A stretch of 64,000 nt of DNA from Hyphomicrobium sp. 12-62-95 (GCA_002279935.1 NCCZ01000011.1:89433-153432); one strand, 5' to 3'; numbered from the stretch's first letter, positions 27,975-37,556 are shown. The notes: generated by a model not told the origin, from the sequence alone. A program made the numbers and translations.

Positions 27975-29534
27975 ATGACCAAGACACCATCAGGACAGAC
28001 GCGACGGGCCCTTCTCCTAAGTGGCGGGGCCATGGCAACGCTTTTCGCAGTTGCACGCTTGGCCGGTGAGCCACTGACGGCCGCCGCGCAGGATGCGGCC
28101 CCGGGACTGGAGCCATTCGCGGCCAAAGACGTCCTGAAGTTGGCAGAGGATCTGGCCGCGAAGGATTTCGCGCGGCCCGCTGCCGAGGTGCCCGAGCCCT
28201 TCAACGCACTGAAGGCTGAACAGTATCGTGATATCCGCTTCCGTAACGAGCAAGCCCTGTGGCAGTCGGAACGCTTAGGCGTGGAAGTGCATATGCTTCC
28301 GCGCGGGTGGATTTACGAAACGCCGGTCGATGTGCGCGTGGTCGAGGATGGTCAGGCGCGCCGGCTCGTTGCCGATAGCCGGATGTTTACGTTCGGACCG
28401 TCGATCCTGGCTGCGCCGGAAGCGGCACCTTATGCATTCTCCGGGTTTCGACTTGTCGGGCCGCTGAGCCGCGCAGATCGTGTCGATGAATTCGCCGTGT
28501 TCCAGGGTGCGAGCTATTTTCGCGCTGTCGGGCTTGGGCAATCATATGGGCTTTCGGCGCGCGGGCTGGCGGTCAACACTGCGCAGCCCGCGGGCGAAGA
28601 GTTTCCGATCTTTCGCGCATTCTGGATCGAGAAGCCGCGCAATGCGGGATCGGAAATCATCGTCCATGCGTTGCTCGACAGTCCGTCGGTAGCGGGGGCG
28701 TATCGCTTCACGATTGCGCAAGGTGAGACAACTTCGATGACCGTCGATGCGGTGCTCTATCCGCGCCGCACCTTGAAGCATGTTGGACTGGCGCCGCTGA
28801 CCAGCATGTTTCTGCGCGGGCGTGCGCAGCGCCGCGTCAATGGCGATCTGAGACCGGCTGTCCACAACAGCGAGGGGCTCGCCATTCTGAATGGTCGCGG
28901 CGAGCGGATCTGGCGTCCTTTGACGAACCCGCGCACGCTGCAAACGAGCGCGTTTGTCGACAAGGCCCCGCGCGGGTTTGGTCTCGTGCAGCGCGATCGC
29001 GCGTTCGGCACGTTTGAGGATCTCACTCAGCATTTCGAACGGCGGCCGAGCCTTTGGGTCGAGCCGCGCGGAAATTGGGGCGACGGTTTTGTCGAGTTGA
29101 TCGAAATTCCCTCCGAGGAGGAGATCCACGATAACATCGTGGCGTACTGGACGCCGTCGGTTCCGTTGGAACCCGGAAAGCCGTTTCCGGTTTCTTACAA
29201 GTTGCATTGGGGTGCCGACGAGCCATTGCCGACGCCGGGTGCGCGCATCGTGCGGACCACCGCGGGGCCATTGCGCAAGGAAAATTGGGCCCGATTTGCG
29301 ATCGATTTTGCCGGGCCTGCGATTAGCGAGACCGCCGAATTGCCGGCGATCGATGTCACGGCGAGTGCGGGAACGGTACACGGCGCGCGCGTCGAGGCTC
29401 ACCCGGAAATTAACGGCGTGCGTGTATCGTTCAACTTCGAGACCGGCGGCGCGGACATGAGTGAAATGCGGATGGTCTTGAAGCGTGGCGACCAGACGAT
29501 CTCCGAAACCTGGCTTTACCGTTGGACTGCCTGA
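27975..29534 (+). CDS. opgG: Glucan biosynthesis protein G (periplasmic)
   Basis: Acts in the periplasm on osmoregulated periplasmic glucan, the beta-1,2-linked glucan made by OpgH. The 519-residue protein has a twin-arginine type signal (GQTRRALLLSGGAMATLFAVA) and the MdoG domain throughout, with motifs FRNEQALW and GDGFVELIEIPS, and YWTPSVPLEPG. Tat export is more usual for OpgD than OpgG, so opgD is an alternative name. Its TGA overlaps the opgH ATG (TGATG). Confidence 0.9.
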   Translation: MTKTPSGQTRRALLLSGGAMATLFAVARLAGEPLTAAAQDAAPGLEPFAAKDVLKLAEDLAAKDFARPAAEVPEPFNALKAEQYRDIRFRNEQALWQSERLGVEVHMLPRGWIYETPVDVRVVEDGQARRLVADSRMFTFGPSILAAPEAAPYAFSGFRLVGPLSRADRVDEFAVFQGASYFRAVGLGQSYGLSARGLAVNTAQPAGEEFPIFRAFWIEKPRNAGSEIIVHALLDSPSVAGAYRFTIAQGETTSMTVDAVLYPRRTLKHVGLAPLTSMFLRGRAQRRVNGDLRPAVHNSEGLAILNGRGERIWRPLTNPRTLQTSAFVDKAPRGFGLVQRDRAFGTFEDLTQHFERRPSLWVEPRGNWGDGFVELIEIPSEEEIHDNIVAYWTPSVPLEPGKPFPVSYKLHWGADEPLPTPGARIVRTTAGPLRKENWARFAIDFAGPAISETAELPAIDVTASAGTVHGARVEAHPEINGVRVSFNFETGGADMSEMRMVLKRGDQTISETWLYRWTA

Positions 29535-31591
29535 TGCCTGATCCTCACCATTCCGACGATATCGCCATCGCGGCCGGCCCGTTCTCGGGTCCCGTTTCTG
29601 CCCCCGTCATCGTCGCGTCCGTCACACAGGCGACGCCTGTTGCACCGGCAGTCCCCGCCCGAAAGGATGCGAGCGACCCCGCGCTTTTGCCGGACGAAGC
29701 GCCGCTCCACATGCCGACCCAGGATTTTTCCAAACCGGTCGCCAAAAGTGTGGATGGAGAGCGGCGCGGATCCTGGGTGCCGCGCGCGGCCGTGGTCGTG
29801 GGCGCGCTGTCGCTGACGTTCGCTTTTGCCTACGAGTTGTATGGGGTGTTGTCGTTCGTCACGATGACGCCGATCCAGGTCGTGTTTCTTATTTTGTCGA
29901 CGATCACGTTCGGGTGGATCGCGTTCGGTTCGCTCAGCGCGGCCATGGGCTTTCTGCCGCTGTTTGCTGGGGACACGACCGATACCCTCGACGTGCCGCC
30001 CGCTCATGAACCGCTGAAAACGAAAACCGCGCTTCTGTTTCCCGTCTATCATGAGGAGCCGCACCGGATTGCCGGGACGATTGCTGCGATGGCGGAGGAT
30101 CTCATCCGGCTCGGCAAGGCGCAGCAATTCGATGTGTTCGTGCTCTCGGATACGCGGGGCGCGGACGAGGGCGAGGCGGAAGAGGCGTGTTATCGCGCGT
30201 TGGCGGAACGGCTCGGTGGGATCATCGGCGTCTATTACCGGCGCCGGATCGAAAACACGGCGCGCAAGGCCGGTAACATCGAGGACTGGGTCGAGCGCTT
30301 CGGCGGCGCGTACGATCATTTCATCATTCTGGACGGCGACAGTGTGATGTCGGGCGAGGCGTGTGTGCGTCTCGCGTTGGCCATGGAGCGGGATCCGCGC
30401 GCAGGTCTCATTCAATCGATCCCGCGGCTCACGGGCGGCACGACGCTTTTGCAGCGGCTGCAGCAGTATGCGTGCAACGTTTACGGGCCGGCGGTGGCGA
30501 GCGGGCTGGCCGCATGGCACCGCGACCAGGGCAACTATTGGGGTCATAACGCGATCATCCGGACGGCGGCGTTCGCGGGTGCGGCGGGGCTGCCCATTTT
30601 GACGGGCCGCAAGCCGTTCGGTGGACCGATCCTCAGCCATGACTTCGTCGAGGCCGCCCTGCTGCAGCGGGCCGGTTGGGGCGTGCATATGGTGCCCAGC
30701 GTCGAGGGCTCATATGAGGGCATGCCGCCGGGACTCGTCGATCTCGTTGTGCGCGACCGGCGGTGGGCGCAGGGCAATCTGCAGCATCTGGCGCTGATCC
30801 CGCGTCGTGGCTTGAGCGCCATGGGTCGCGTTCATCTATCTATGGGTGCGTTCGCCTATCTGGTTTCGGCGATCTGGGCACTGTCGCTGGCCACCGGGAT
30901 CGTTCTGGCCCTGCAGAGCCAGCAGCTAATCCCGAGCTACTTCCAGGACAGCAAGACGCTGTTTCCAATCTGGCCGATGATCGATCCGGGTGCGGCCATG
31001 CGGCTGTTCCTTGGCACGATGGCGGTCGTGTTGCTGCCCAAGGTTTTGGGTCTGGCTTTGGAAGTTAAACGGGCGGCGCATGCGGGAGAAATTTTCGGGA
31101 CCCCCCGCGCGTTGGCGGCGGTGACGGTTGAAACTTTCTTCTCAATGCTTCTCGCGCCGATCCTGATGGTGACGCAGTCCTCGGCGGTGGTGCAAATTCT
31201 GTCGGGCGTGGACAGCGGCTGGAAGGCACAGCGCCGCGATGATGGCAGCGTGCCGTTCCAGTTCGCGATGCGGTTTCATGCCTGGCACATGGCTGCGGGT
31301 GTGGCGATCGCGGGCATCTGCTGGCTGGTGTCGCCGGGCTTGCTGCTGTGGATGTTGCCGGTGGTGGCGGGGCTCATTCTCGCCGGGCCGCTCAACTGGT
31401 TGACGGGTCAGAAGGCGGGCCCGGCGCTGTCGGCGCTGCTCAGCACGTGGGACGACCGCGATCCGCCCGCGATCTTGTTGCGGGCGCAGGAGTTGTCGGA
31501 AGAGTGGCGGGCGCGGTTTGCGGCATCGGAGAAGGCGCGAAAGATGCCGGCAAACGACACGGGCGCGGTCACAGTGCCGCGCGCGGCTTAA
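29534..31591 (+). CDS. opgH: Glucan biosynthesis glucosyltransferase H
   Basis: An inner-membrane family 2 glycosyltransferase that polymerises UDP-glucose into periplasmic glucan. The 685-residue protein has a proline/alanine-rich tail, two membrane segments (about 80-135), a catalytic GT2 domain with the DTRG motif, LDGDSVMSG (metal-binding DxD) and RDRRWAQGN (the Q/RxxRW-type motif), then several C-terminal membrane segments. Coupled to opgG by a one-base overlap. It is somewhat shorter than E. coli OpgH. Confidence 0.93.
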   Translation: MPDPHHSDDIAIAAGPFSGPVSAPVIVASVTQATPVAPAVPARKDASDPALLPDEAPLHMPTQDFSKPVAKSVDGERRGSWVPRAAVVVGALSLTFAFAYELYGVLSFVTMTPIQVVFLILSTITFGWIAFGSLSAAMGFLPLFAGDTTDTLDVPPAHEPLKTKTALLFPVYHEEPHRIAGTIAAMAEDLIRLGKAQQFDVFVLSDTRGADEGEAEEACYRALAERLGGIIGVYYRRRIENTARKAGNIEDWVERFGGAYDHFIILDGDSVMSGEACVRLALAMERDPRAGLIQSIPRLTGGTTLLQRLQQYACNVYGPAVASGLAAWHRDQGNYWGHNAIIRTAAFAGAAGLPILTGRKPFGGPILSHDFVEAALLQRAGWGVHMVPSVEGSYEGMPPGLVDLVVRDRRWAQGNLQHLALIPRRGLSAMGRVHLSMGAFAYLVSAIWALSLATGIVLALQSQQLIPSYFQDSKTLFPIWPMIDPGAAMRLFLGTMAVVLLPKVLGLALEVKRAAHAGEIFGTPRALAAVTVETFFSMLLAPILMVTQSSAVVQILSGVDSGWKAQRRDDGSVPFQFAMRFHAWHMAAGVAIAGICWLVSPGLLLWMLPVVAGLILAGPLNWLTGQKAGPALSALLSTWDDRDPPAILLRAQELSEEWRARFAASEKARKMPANDTGAVTVPRAA

Positions 31592-31592
31592 C

Positions 31593-32633
31593 TCAATTGC
31601 CTGGGCGGCCCGGCGCGGCGGGTTCGTCGGCGGCTTTGATGCGGCGGAAGATTTCCGGGATCAGGTCGCGGACACGGATTTCGGGCGCATCGAGGAACGG
31701 CAAGGGCCGCGTCATCTTCAGGGCCGCCACGCCAATGCGGGCGGTCAGCGCGCCGTTAAAGGCGCCCTCGCCGAGGCGGCGGCTCAGGCGACGCAAGAGG
31801 TCCTGGCCTAAGAATTGTCCGAGAAGATCGTCCGTCATAGCGACGCCGCCAGTGGCGACGATGTGGCCAATAACGGAGCGCGCGAGGCCGAGGGTGCCGG
31901 TGAGGCCCGGACGTCCGCCGTAGATGGCGGCGAGAGCGCGGAGCATGCGCATGTTTTCCACCGCGACGAAGAGCATGGCGATCCAGGCCATGGGCGAGAT
32001 GGCCGTGACGGTCGCGACGCGCTTGGCCGACTTCAGGATCTGGCGGCGGGCCTGCGCATCAAGCGGGGCCATGACTTCGCGGTCGGCGAGCCGCAAAAGG
32101 TCGCCCGGATCGCGGCCGTCGCTAGCGTGTTCGGCGAGGCGGGCGAGACCCCAGCGGCAGTCTGGACGGTGGCGCAGCAAGCGCTGGAGGGCAGAGACGG
32201 CGCCTTGCTCGGCCTTGACGTCTTTGCGGGCGAGCGCAGTGGCAACGGCCTCGTTGAGGGATTGAAGGCGTTGCAAACGGAAGAGACCGAAGATTTCGCG
32301 CAGCAAGATGACGACGGCTGCGACGACTGCCGTGATGCCGAAGCTCATAGCGAGCCAGCCGACCCAATCGTCGCGCGCAAAGGCCGCGGTGACGAAGCGG
32401 CTGAAGGCGAGGCCGGCCGAGAGCGCAGCCAATCCGGCGAGCGCGGAGAACAGGATCGCGCCCCATCGGATGCCGGATTGCCATTCCTCAGGCGTGGGGC
32501 GGACACGAATCTCGCCGGGGACTGCGCGGTCTTTCATGTCGGCGCGGGCGGTGGCCGACGCTTCGATGGTGGCCTCGTTAATCTCGAAGACCTCGGGGCC
32601 GCGCGGGGGTGGCTTTGGCGTGTCGGTGGTCAT
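31593..32633 (-). CDS. ycjF: YcjF-like membrane protein (TIGR01620/DUF697)
   Basis: A 346-residue inner-membrane protein. A polar N-terminus (1-50) precedes two membrane segments (about 57-75 and 90-112), and the DUF697-like region (about 200-330) has AISPMAWIAMLFVAVENMRM and a third hydrophobic part. YcjF is nearly always downstream of ycjX, as here; both are stress-induced in E. coli but the role is unclear. The true start is ATG 32633, overlapping the stop of the last repeat ORF; three additional ATGs precede it in the 20-bp repeat. Confidence 0.85.
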   Translation of the reverse strand: MTTDTPKPPPRGPEVFEINEATIEASATARADMKDRAVPGEIRVRPTPEEWQSGIRWGAILFSALAGLAALSAGLAFSRFVTAAFARDDWVGWLAMSFGITAVVAAVVILLREIFGLFRLQRLQSLNEAVATALARKDVKAEQGAVSALQRLLRHRPDCRWGLARLAEHASDGRDPGDLLRLADREVMAPLDAQARRQILKSAKRVATVTAISPMAWIAMLFVAVENMRMLRALAAIYGGRPGLTGTLGLARSVIGHIVATGGVAMTDDLLGQFLGQDLLRRLSRRLGEGAFNGALTARIGVAALKMTRPLPFLDAPEIRVRDLIPEIFRRIKAADEPAAPGRPGN

Positions 32634-32693
32634 GTTTGAATCGCAGTGGTCATGTTTGAATCGCAGTGGTCATGTTTGAATCGAAGTGGTCAT
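32630..32693 (-). repeat. Three tandem 20-bp repeats forming chained mini-ORFs
   Basis: On the minus strand the unit ATGACCACTGCGATTCAAAC occurs three times (the first copy with T at the tenth base) before the ycjF start. Each unit begins an ORF of 7 codons (MTTAIQT or MTTSIQT) that stops at ACATGA, so each stop overlaps the next ATG (32693-32670, 32673-32650, 32653-32630), and the last overlaps the ycjF ATG. The first ATG overlaps the corrected ycjX stop. Confidence 0.85.
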
Positions 32694-34091
32694 GGCAGCC
32701 AATCCCCAATGAGGTAATCGAGCGCGCGATCGAGGCGGATGTGCGGTGTGGGTGCTGGTTCGTGGGAGCCGATGGGGGTCGCGAGGCGCGGCGGGCGGAA
32801 GCGGACGAAGGTGGCAGCGGTGCCCGACATTGTTTGCCCGGGGCGGGCGAGCGCGTCTTGCGGGTCGGCCGGCAGATCGAGCGACGACTTCACCCGGCAT
32901 GGGGATGCCGGCGATGCAGGGCAGTGTTTCCGTGCCGCGTTTCACTTCGGCTTCTCGGGTCGCGCGCAGGGCAGCGAGCGCCATGACGCGCACATCGCCG
33001 CCGGCCGATGTCACGCGGCTGGCGGCACGTTCGGTGAGCGCCATCAGGATTGCCTCGAGACGGTCGTGACTGGCGCGGCTGACGTGATCGGCCTTTGTGG
33101 CGGCAAACAGGACGCGGTCGATGCGGCGGGTGTAGAGGTTCGACAGCCAGCTGTTGGTGCCGGGGCGGAAGGCTGCGAGCACGCCGGTGAGTGCTTCTTC
33201 CAGATCGGTGACGCTGTCCGGGCCGCGCGACAGGGCGCCTAGAACATCGACGAGCACCACTTGCCGGTCGAGTTTCAGGAAGTGATTGCGGAAGAAGGGC
33301 TTCACAACCTCGCGCTTGTAGCTCTCGAAGCGCTTTTCCAGGAGCCGATGGAGGGGCGTGTTGGCTACCGCGAGCGGGAAGAATGTGAGCAGCGGCGAGC
33401 CGGCGAGGTCACCTGGCATGAGGAACCGGCCGGGCGTCAATGCGCCGACGCCGTGTTCGGAGGCTTTGGCGGCAGCGAGGTAGGCGGTGAATTTACGCGC
33501 GCCTTCGATGGCTGACAGTTCGGTATCGGGTTGAGCGGCTGCGTTACTGGCGAAGGCGCGCCACTCGGCGGAGAGGCTCGCGCGATGATTGGCTTCGGAC
33601 TTGCGCAGCGCATCGGCAGACCAGGTCGTGTAGCTCTGATCAAGGAGCGCCAGATCAATCAGCCATTCGCCGGGGTAGTCGACGATATCGATGTGGAGGC
33701 GGTCGAGGCCCAGCGTGCGGCGGACGATGTCGCGCGGGCGGAAGGCCAGCGAGAGGCGCAGTTCGGAAATCCGGCGCGTGCTGTCTGGCCAGACGGGGGG
33801 ATCGGCAGCGAGGCTCGCCAGATGGGCCTCATAGTCGAAGCGCGGGATGGCGTCGTCGGGCTGCGGCTCCAGGATGCAGTCGCGCACGCGGCCTTCGGCC
33901 TCGGGCGTGAAGAACGGCAGGCGGCCGCCGATCATTAAGTTGCGCACCAGGGCGGTGATGAATACGGTCTTGCCGGCCCGCGACAGGCCGGTGACGCCGA
34001 GGCGGACGGTGGGGGTGAAAGCTTCTTTGAGGCTTTGTCCGGCCGTGCGCAACTGCGAGCGGCTCAGAATCTCGAATGTGGGGCGGCTCAA
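32690..34091 (-). pseudogene. ycjX: YcjX-like P-loop ATPase; frameshifted near the C-terminus
   Basis: The family is a GTP-binding-like protein with Walker A (GLSRAGKT, 35-42) and a DIVDYPGEWL region. The first frame runs to LPCIAGIPMPGEVV; then the expected C-terminus (DLPADPQDAL, FVRFRPPRL, PHIRLDRALDYLIGDWLP) is in another frame. Only four bases (32879-32882) remain between GTCGTC and GATCTGCCG where roughly 17-20 codons are expected, so a deletion not divisible by three is likely. Uncorrected, the protein ends with about 70 foreign residues (stop at 32670). Error or real mutation cannot be told apart here. Confidence 0.85.
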
Positions 34092-34169
34092 GGGAACGTC
34101 TCCGGGTTCCCCTACCTAGGCGCTCAGGCGGCCGGCTGCAAGATTGGCGTGCGTGGCCTAACGGTCAGC

Positions 34170-34268
34170 CTAGCTTATGACCACATGATGGAAGACGACG
34201 AAAATACCGGCACCGATGACGATCAGACCCATCAGCAGGATCGCGCCCGAACGAAGAAACTCGCCCAT
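34170..34268 (-). CDS. Small single-span membrane protein, 32 residues
   Basis: ATG 34268 encodes a 32-residue peptide with a charged start (MGEFLRSG), one hydrophobic span (AILLMGLIVIGAGIFVVF) and a short tail HHVVIS. GATGAAGTG before the start gives a weak ribosome site. It is alone between ycjX and a membrane-anchored gene. Regular membrane-peptide layout makes it credible; family unknown. Confidence 0.5.
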   Translation of the reverse strand: MGEFLRSGAILLMGLIVIGAGIFVVFHHVVIS

Positions 34269-34387
34269 GACACTTCATCTCCCGGAACCTTGATTGGCTC
34301 CATGGGAATGAAAGTAACCTCGCGGAGGTGAATAGGGACTGAAGCCAGAATTCATCTGGCATTCATGGCGCTCACCGAGGACCGCAT

Positions 34388-35128
34388 CTAGGGCGCGGCT
34401 GGTGGCGTGGGTGCGGGCCATGGCTGTGCCGGGGGTGTTTCGCTTTCAGCCTGGGAGGCGGATGTGGCCGGCTTCCAGTCCTTGTTGAACATGGCGATCG
34501 TGCCGCGGCGGAAGGAGAGATGCTGGAAGGAGATGAAGGGCAGTTTCATCTCGAAGGAAAGGGGCGACGGCGTGCGCGCGGGGAGAAAATCGAGGATGCT
34601 CGCACGCTGGGGTTCGGGCGTGATGAGTTTGAGTGTGAAGCGGTAGTCGCCCTTGTCGTCGACGAGGAAGGGCAGCGGGTTTTCCATTGGATAGAAGCGG
34701 ATGGTTTCGGTGAAGGTGCCGTTGCCGGGAATGGAGATAGGCGCGAACGAGCGGTTGATGATCTCGTCGGTGCGCGGGTGTTCGCCAACAAAGGCGCTGT
34801 GGAAGCGGGCGATCTTGCGATCAGCGCCATCGCGCAGGTTTTCGGCGACGAGTTCCATGTTGAGGACGGTGCCCGATTTGGCGCCGTCGTTGGTGATGGT
34901 GACGGGCACATTGAACACGTCGTTGTCGCCATCGCGGGCGTAGTGGATCATCGGCGGGACATAGATGGCGAGGTCGGCGCCTTTGAGCGAGGACTCGTAA
35001 AAGGAGAAGCCCGAAAAGATGAGCGCGACGGCGGAGAGCGCGGTGGCGAGGCGGCCTCCGTGGCTGACCTGCTCGACGGCGTGGCGGGTGCCGACGTCGT
35101 CGAGGCCTGTATTGGGCATGCGTGTCAT
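34388..35128 (-). CDS. Membrane-anchored protein of unknown function
   Basis: A 246-residue protein with a single membrane segment near residues 26-46 (LATALSAVALIFSGFSFYESS) and a beta-rich extracytoplasmic domain containing DVFNVPVTITNDGAKSGTVLNMEL, which reads like an immunoglobulin-like sandwich. The C-terminal 30 residues are proline- and alanine-rich. ATG 35128 (MTRMPNTGLDDVG) is the likely start. No characterised family recognised; transcribed with no close partner. Confidence 0.72.
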   Translation of the reverse strand: MTRMPNTGLDDVGTRHAVEQVSHGGRLATALSAVALIFSGFSFYESSLKGADLAIYVPPMIHYARDGDNDVFNVPVTITNDGAKSGTVLNMELVAENLRDGADRKIARFHSAFVGEHPRTDEIINRSFAPISIPGNGTFTETIRFYPMENPLPFLVDDKGDYRFTLKLITPEPQRASILDFLPARTPSPLSFEMKLPFISFQHLSFRRGTIAMFNKDWKPATSASQAESETPPAQPWPAPTPPAAP

Positions 35129-35207
35129 CTGAAATCCCCCGGCCCTGCCATTGTGCGATCTGCACAAACCGTATCAGCTTTGCGGCAAAGCTTGGGCTGG
35201 GGACTGA

Positions 35208-36245
35208 TTAACTATCCGGTGTCCAGAGAACCTGATCGATATGTGTCGCCCCTGCCGCCAGCATCACGAGGCGGTCGAAGCCCAGCGCGCAGCCCGACGC
35301 GGGTGGCATGTGGGCGAGGGCTGCGAGGAAATCCTCATCGATGGGATAACGCTCGCCATAGATCCGTTCCTTGAGCGCCATCTGGGCTTCGAGGTTGGCA
35401 CGTTGGAGAACGGGGTCGGTCAGCTCGCCGAAGCCGTTGGCGAGTTCGACGCCGCAGCAATAGAGCTCGAAGCGTTCAGCGACGCGTAGGTCGTTCGGGG
35501 CCGGGCGGGCGAGGGCTGCTTCGACGGCTGGGTATTCGCACAGCAATTGGGGTTGGCCGAAGCCGAGCTTGGGTTCGATGCTGGCTGCGAGCACGCGGGC
35601 AAAGAGATCGGACCAACTGTCGTCGTCGCGGACCGTGATGCCTTGCGCGCGCACCTGTTCGGCGAGCGCGTCGCGGTCGGGCGTGCCATCGGTGATGGTG
35701 CGCAGGAGATCGACGCCGGCGTGGCGTTGGAAGGCTTGCGCGACGGTGAGACGGTCGGCGGCGCCTTGGGGAACGGCGACGGCGCCGCGCCAGGAGATGA
35801 GGCGTTGGCCTGTCGTGGCGCAGGCCAGACGCAGGAGATCGGCAGCGTCGTCCATCACATGCTCGTAGGGTGCGCCGGTTCGATACCATTCCAGCATCGT
35901 GAATTCGGTGGCGTGCAGGGGGCCGTGCTCGCGATTGCGGAAGCAGGGGGTGAAGGCGAAAATTTTCTCCTCGCCGGCCGCTAGTAGCTTTTTCATCGCG
36001 AACTCGGGGGATGTGTGGAGGTAGCGGCGGCGGCGTGAGAGGTCGGGGCCGACGATGTCGGTCGAGAGAGCGTGCAGGTGGGCCTCGTTGCCCGGGGACA
36101 TCTGGAGGCAGGCGGGCTCGACCTCGGTGAAGCCTTGGGCCGTGAACCAGTTGCGGAACGCGGCCTTGATCCGACCGCGCGCGGTAAGGAAGGGGCGGCG
36201 ATCCGCGTGCCGGTCCGGCATCCACCAGGGGGAAATTCTGCTCAT
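35208..36245 (-). CDS. epmA: EF-P lysine ligase (EpmA, class II aaRS-like)
   Basis: Ligates lysine or beta-lysine to Lys34 of elongation factor P in the cytoplasm. The 345-residue protein is the lysyl-tRNA-synthetase catalytic core without the anticodon domain: LHTSPEFAMKKLL and CFRNREHGPLHATEFTMLEW (motif 2), ELANGFGELTDP, and SGCALGFDRLVML (motif 3). The target gene efp is divergent, about 180 bases away, which supports the assignment. No epmB (aminomutase) gene lies in the window. Confidence 0.93.
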   Translation of the reverse strand: MSRISPWWMPDRHADRRPFLTARGRIKAAFRNWFTAQGFTEVEPACLQMSPGNEAHLHALSTDIVGPDLSRRRRYLHTSPEFAMKKLLAAGEEKIFAFTPCFRNREHGPLHATEFTMLEWYRTGAPYEHVMDDAADLLRLACATTGQRLISWRGAVAVPQGAADRLTVAQAFQRHAGVDLLRTITDGTPDRDALAEQVRAQGITVRDDDSWSDLFARVLAASIEPKLGFGQPQLLCEYPAVEAALARPAPNDLRVAERFELYCCGVELANGFGELTDPVLQRANLEAQMALKERIYGERYPIDEDFLAALAHMPPASGCALGFDRLVMLAAGATHIDQVLWTPDS

Positions 36246-36422
36246 GTTTTCCGGGACTTCCGCGGCTTGATGCGGGGAACTACCACCGCACTTGGCCTTT
36301 TCCTAGCGAATAGAGTATGAGAGGCGCTCTGATCCCCCGCCGCCCTGCCCTTTCGAGGCTTTTGGCACAGACGCGCTCTCACCTGAGCGCGTTCGACGGG
36401 GCGGCATTGATGGAGACCACTC

Positions 36423-36992
36423 GTGGGCAAGGTTATCGCAAGCTCGGTGCGCAAGGGCAACGTGCTCGATCTGGACGGCAGGCTCGCCGTCGTGATGCAC
36501 GCCGAAAACATTCACCCCGGCAAGGGCACGCCGGTGACGCATCTCGAACTGCGCCGCATCGCGGACGGCGTGAAGGTTGTCGAGCGCTATCGCACGACCG
36601 ATCAGGTTGAGCGGGCCTATCTCGATGAGCGGGAGTACAACTATCTCTACGAAGACGAGATGGGCTACAATTTCATGCAGCCGGAATCCTTCGACCAGAT
36701 CACGGTCTCGAAGGAGGTGCTGGGCGATCAGGCGCAGTGGCTCCAGGAAGGCATGACGTGCTCGGTCTCGCTGCACGAAGGCAATCCGATCTCGATCGAA
36801 CTGCCGGCACGCGTGACGTTGGAGATCGTGGAAGCCGAGCCGGTTGTGAAGGGGCAGACGGCGTCGTCGTCCTACAAGACCGCCAAGCTCTCGAATGGCG
36901 CGAAGGTCATGGTGCCCTCGCACATCGGCGCCGGCACCCGCGTCGTCGTCATGACCGAAGACGGCTCGTACGTGGAACGCGCGAAGGATTAA
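36423..36992 (+). CDS. efp: Elongation factor P
   Basis: Binds the ribosome between P and E sites and rescues stalling at proline runs. The 189-residue protein has the three-beta-barrel layout; the modification site is Lys34 in NIHPGKGTP, and [12 protein letters not shown] and [17 protein letters not shown] are typical. The start is GTG 36423 with GGAG 7 bases upstream. The divergent epmA gene modifies it. A terminator follows the stop. Confidence 0.95.
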   Translation: MGKVIASSVRKGNVLDLDGRLAVVMHAENIHPGKGTPVTHLELRRIADGVKVVERYRTTDQVERAYLDEREYNYLYEDEMGYNFMQPESFDQITVSKEVLGDQAQWLQEGMTCSVSLHEGNPISIELPARVTLEIVEAEPVVKGQTASSSYKTAKLSNGAKVMVPSHIGAGTRVVVMTEDGSYVERAKD

Positions 36993-37017
36993 GGCGTTTG
37001 ACGGCGCTGGATTTTCG

Positions 37018-37051
37018 AACGCCGGGGGCTAAGGCCTCCGGCGTTTTTTAT
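37018..37051 (+). terminator. Terminator after efp
   Basis: A stem of AACGCCGG/CCGGCGTT extended inward to a TAAG loop (37018-37045) followed by TTTTTTATTT. It probably serves both efp and the convergent greA-like gene. Confidence 0.9.
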
Positions 37052-37054
37052 TTG

Positions 37055-37519
37055 TCATGCGATGCGTTCGATTTCGGCTTCGGTGGCGCCCATGAGGACG
37101 GTATCGCATTCGGCTTTGCCGATCAGGGCGCGGGCGAGCGGGGAGACGTAGGAGATCGAGCCCTTCGCGGGGTCGGCTTCGTCTTCGCCGACGATCTTAT
37201 AGGTGACGCGGCGGCCGTCGGCGCGGACAAGCGTGACGCGCGAGCCGAACTGGACTGTGCCGGTATCGACGGGAGCCGGCATCAGCTCGGCGGAGGCCTG
37301 CCGCTGCGACCAGTAGCGCAGATCGCGGGCGACCTTCTGCAGAGCGGCGCGATCGGCCGAGGTCTGGGCATCGGCGTAGGCCGCATTCAGGCGCTCGACC
37401 TCCGCTTCGATGGCGGCAAGGCCTTCGGGCGTGACAAGGTTGCGGTGCTCGGAGACCGGCCGGTCGGGCAGATCTTCGAGGCCTTCGCCCGTGTCCTCTT
37501 TGACGAATGCGCGGCTCAT
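37055..37519 (-). CDS. greA: GreA/GreB-family transcription elongation factor
   Basis: Rescues backtracked RNA polymerase by stimulating RNA cleavage. The 154-residue protein has a polar N-terminal tail, then the coiled coil (VTPEGLAAIEAEVERLN ... DRAALQKVARDLRYW) and a C-terminal domain (FGSRVTLVRADGRRVTYKIVGEDEADP and ISYVSPLARALIG). The usual acidic tip is less obvious, so it may be a GreA paralogue. ATG 37519 (MSRAFVKEDTGE) is the most natural start; it is divergent from yjbQ by 37 bases. Confidence 0.88.
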   Translation of the reverse strand: MSRAFVKEDTGEGLEDLPDRPVSEHRNLVTPEGLAAIEAEVERLNAAYADAQTSADRAALQKVARDLRYWSQRQASAELMPAPVDTGTVQFGSRVTLVRADGRRVTYKIVGEDEADPAKGSISYVSPLARALIGKAECDTVLMGATEAEIERIA

Positions 37520-37556
37520 GGGAGAAGTGTAGCCCCACTGCGACGCGGAGAACAGC

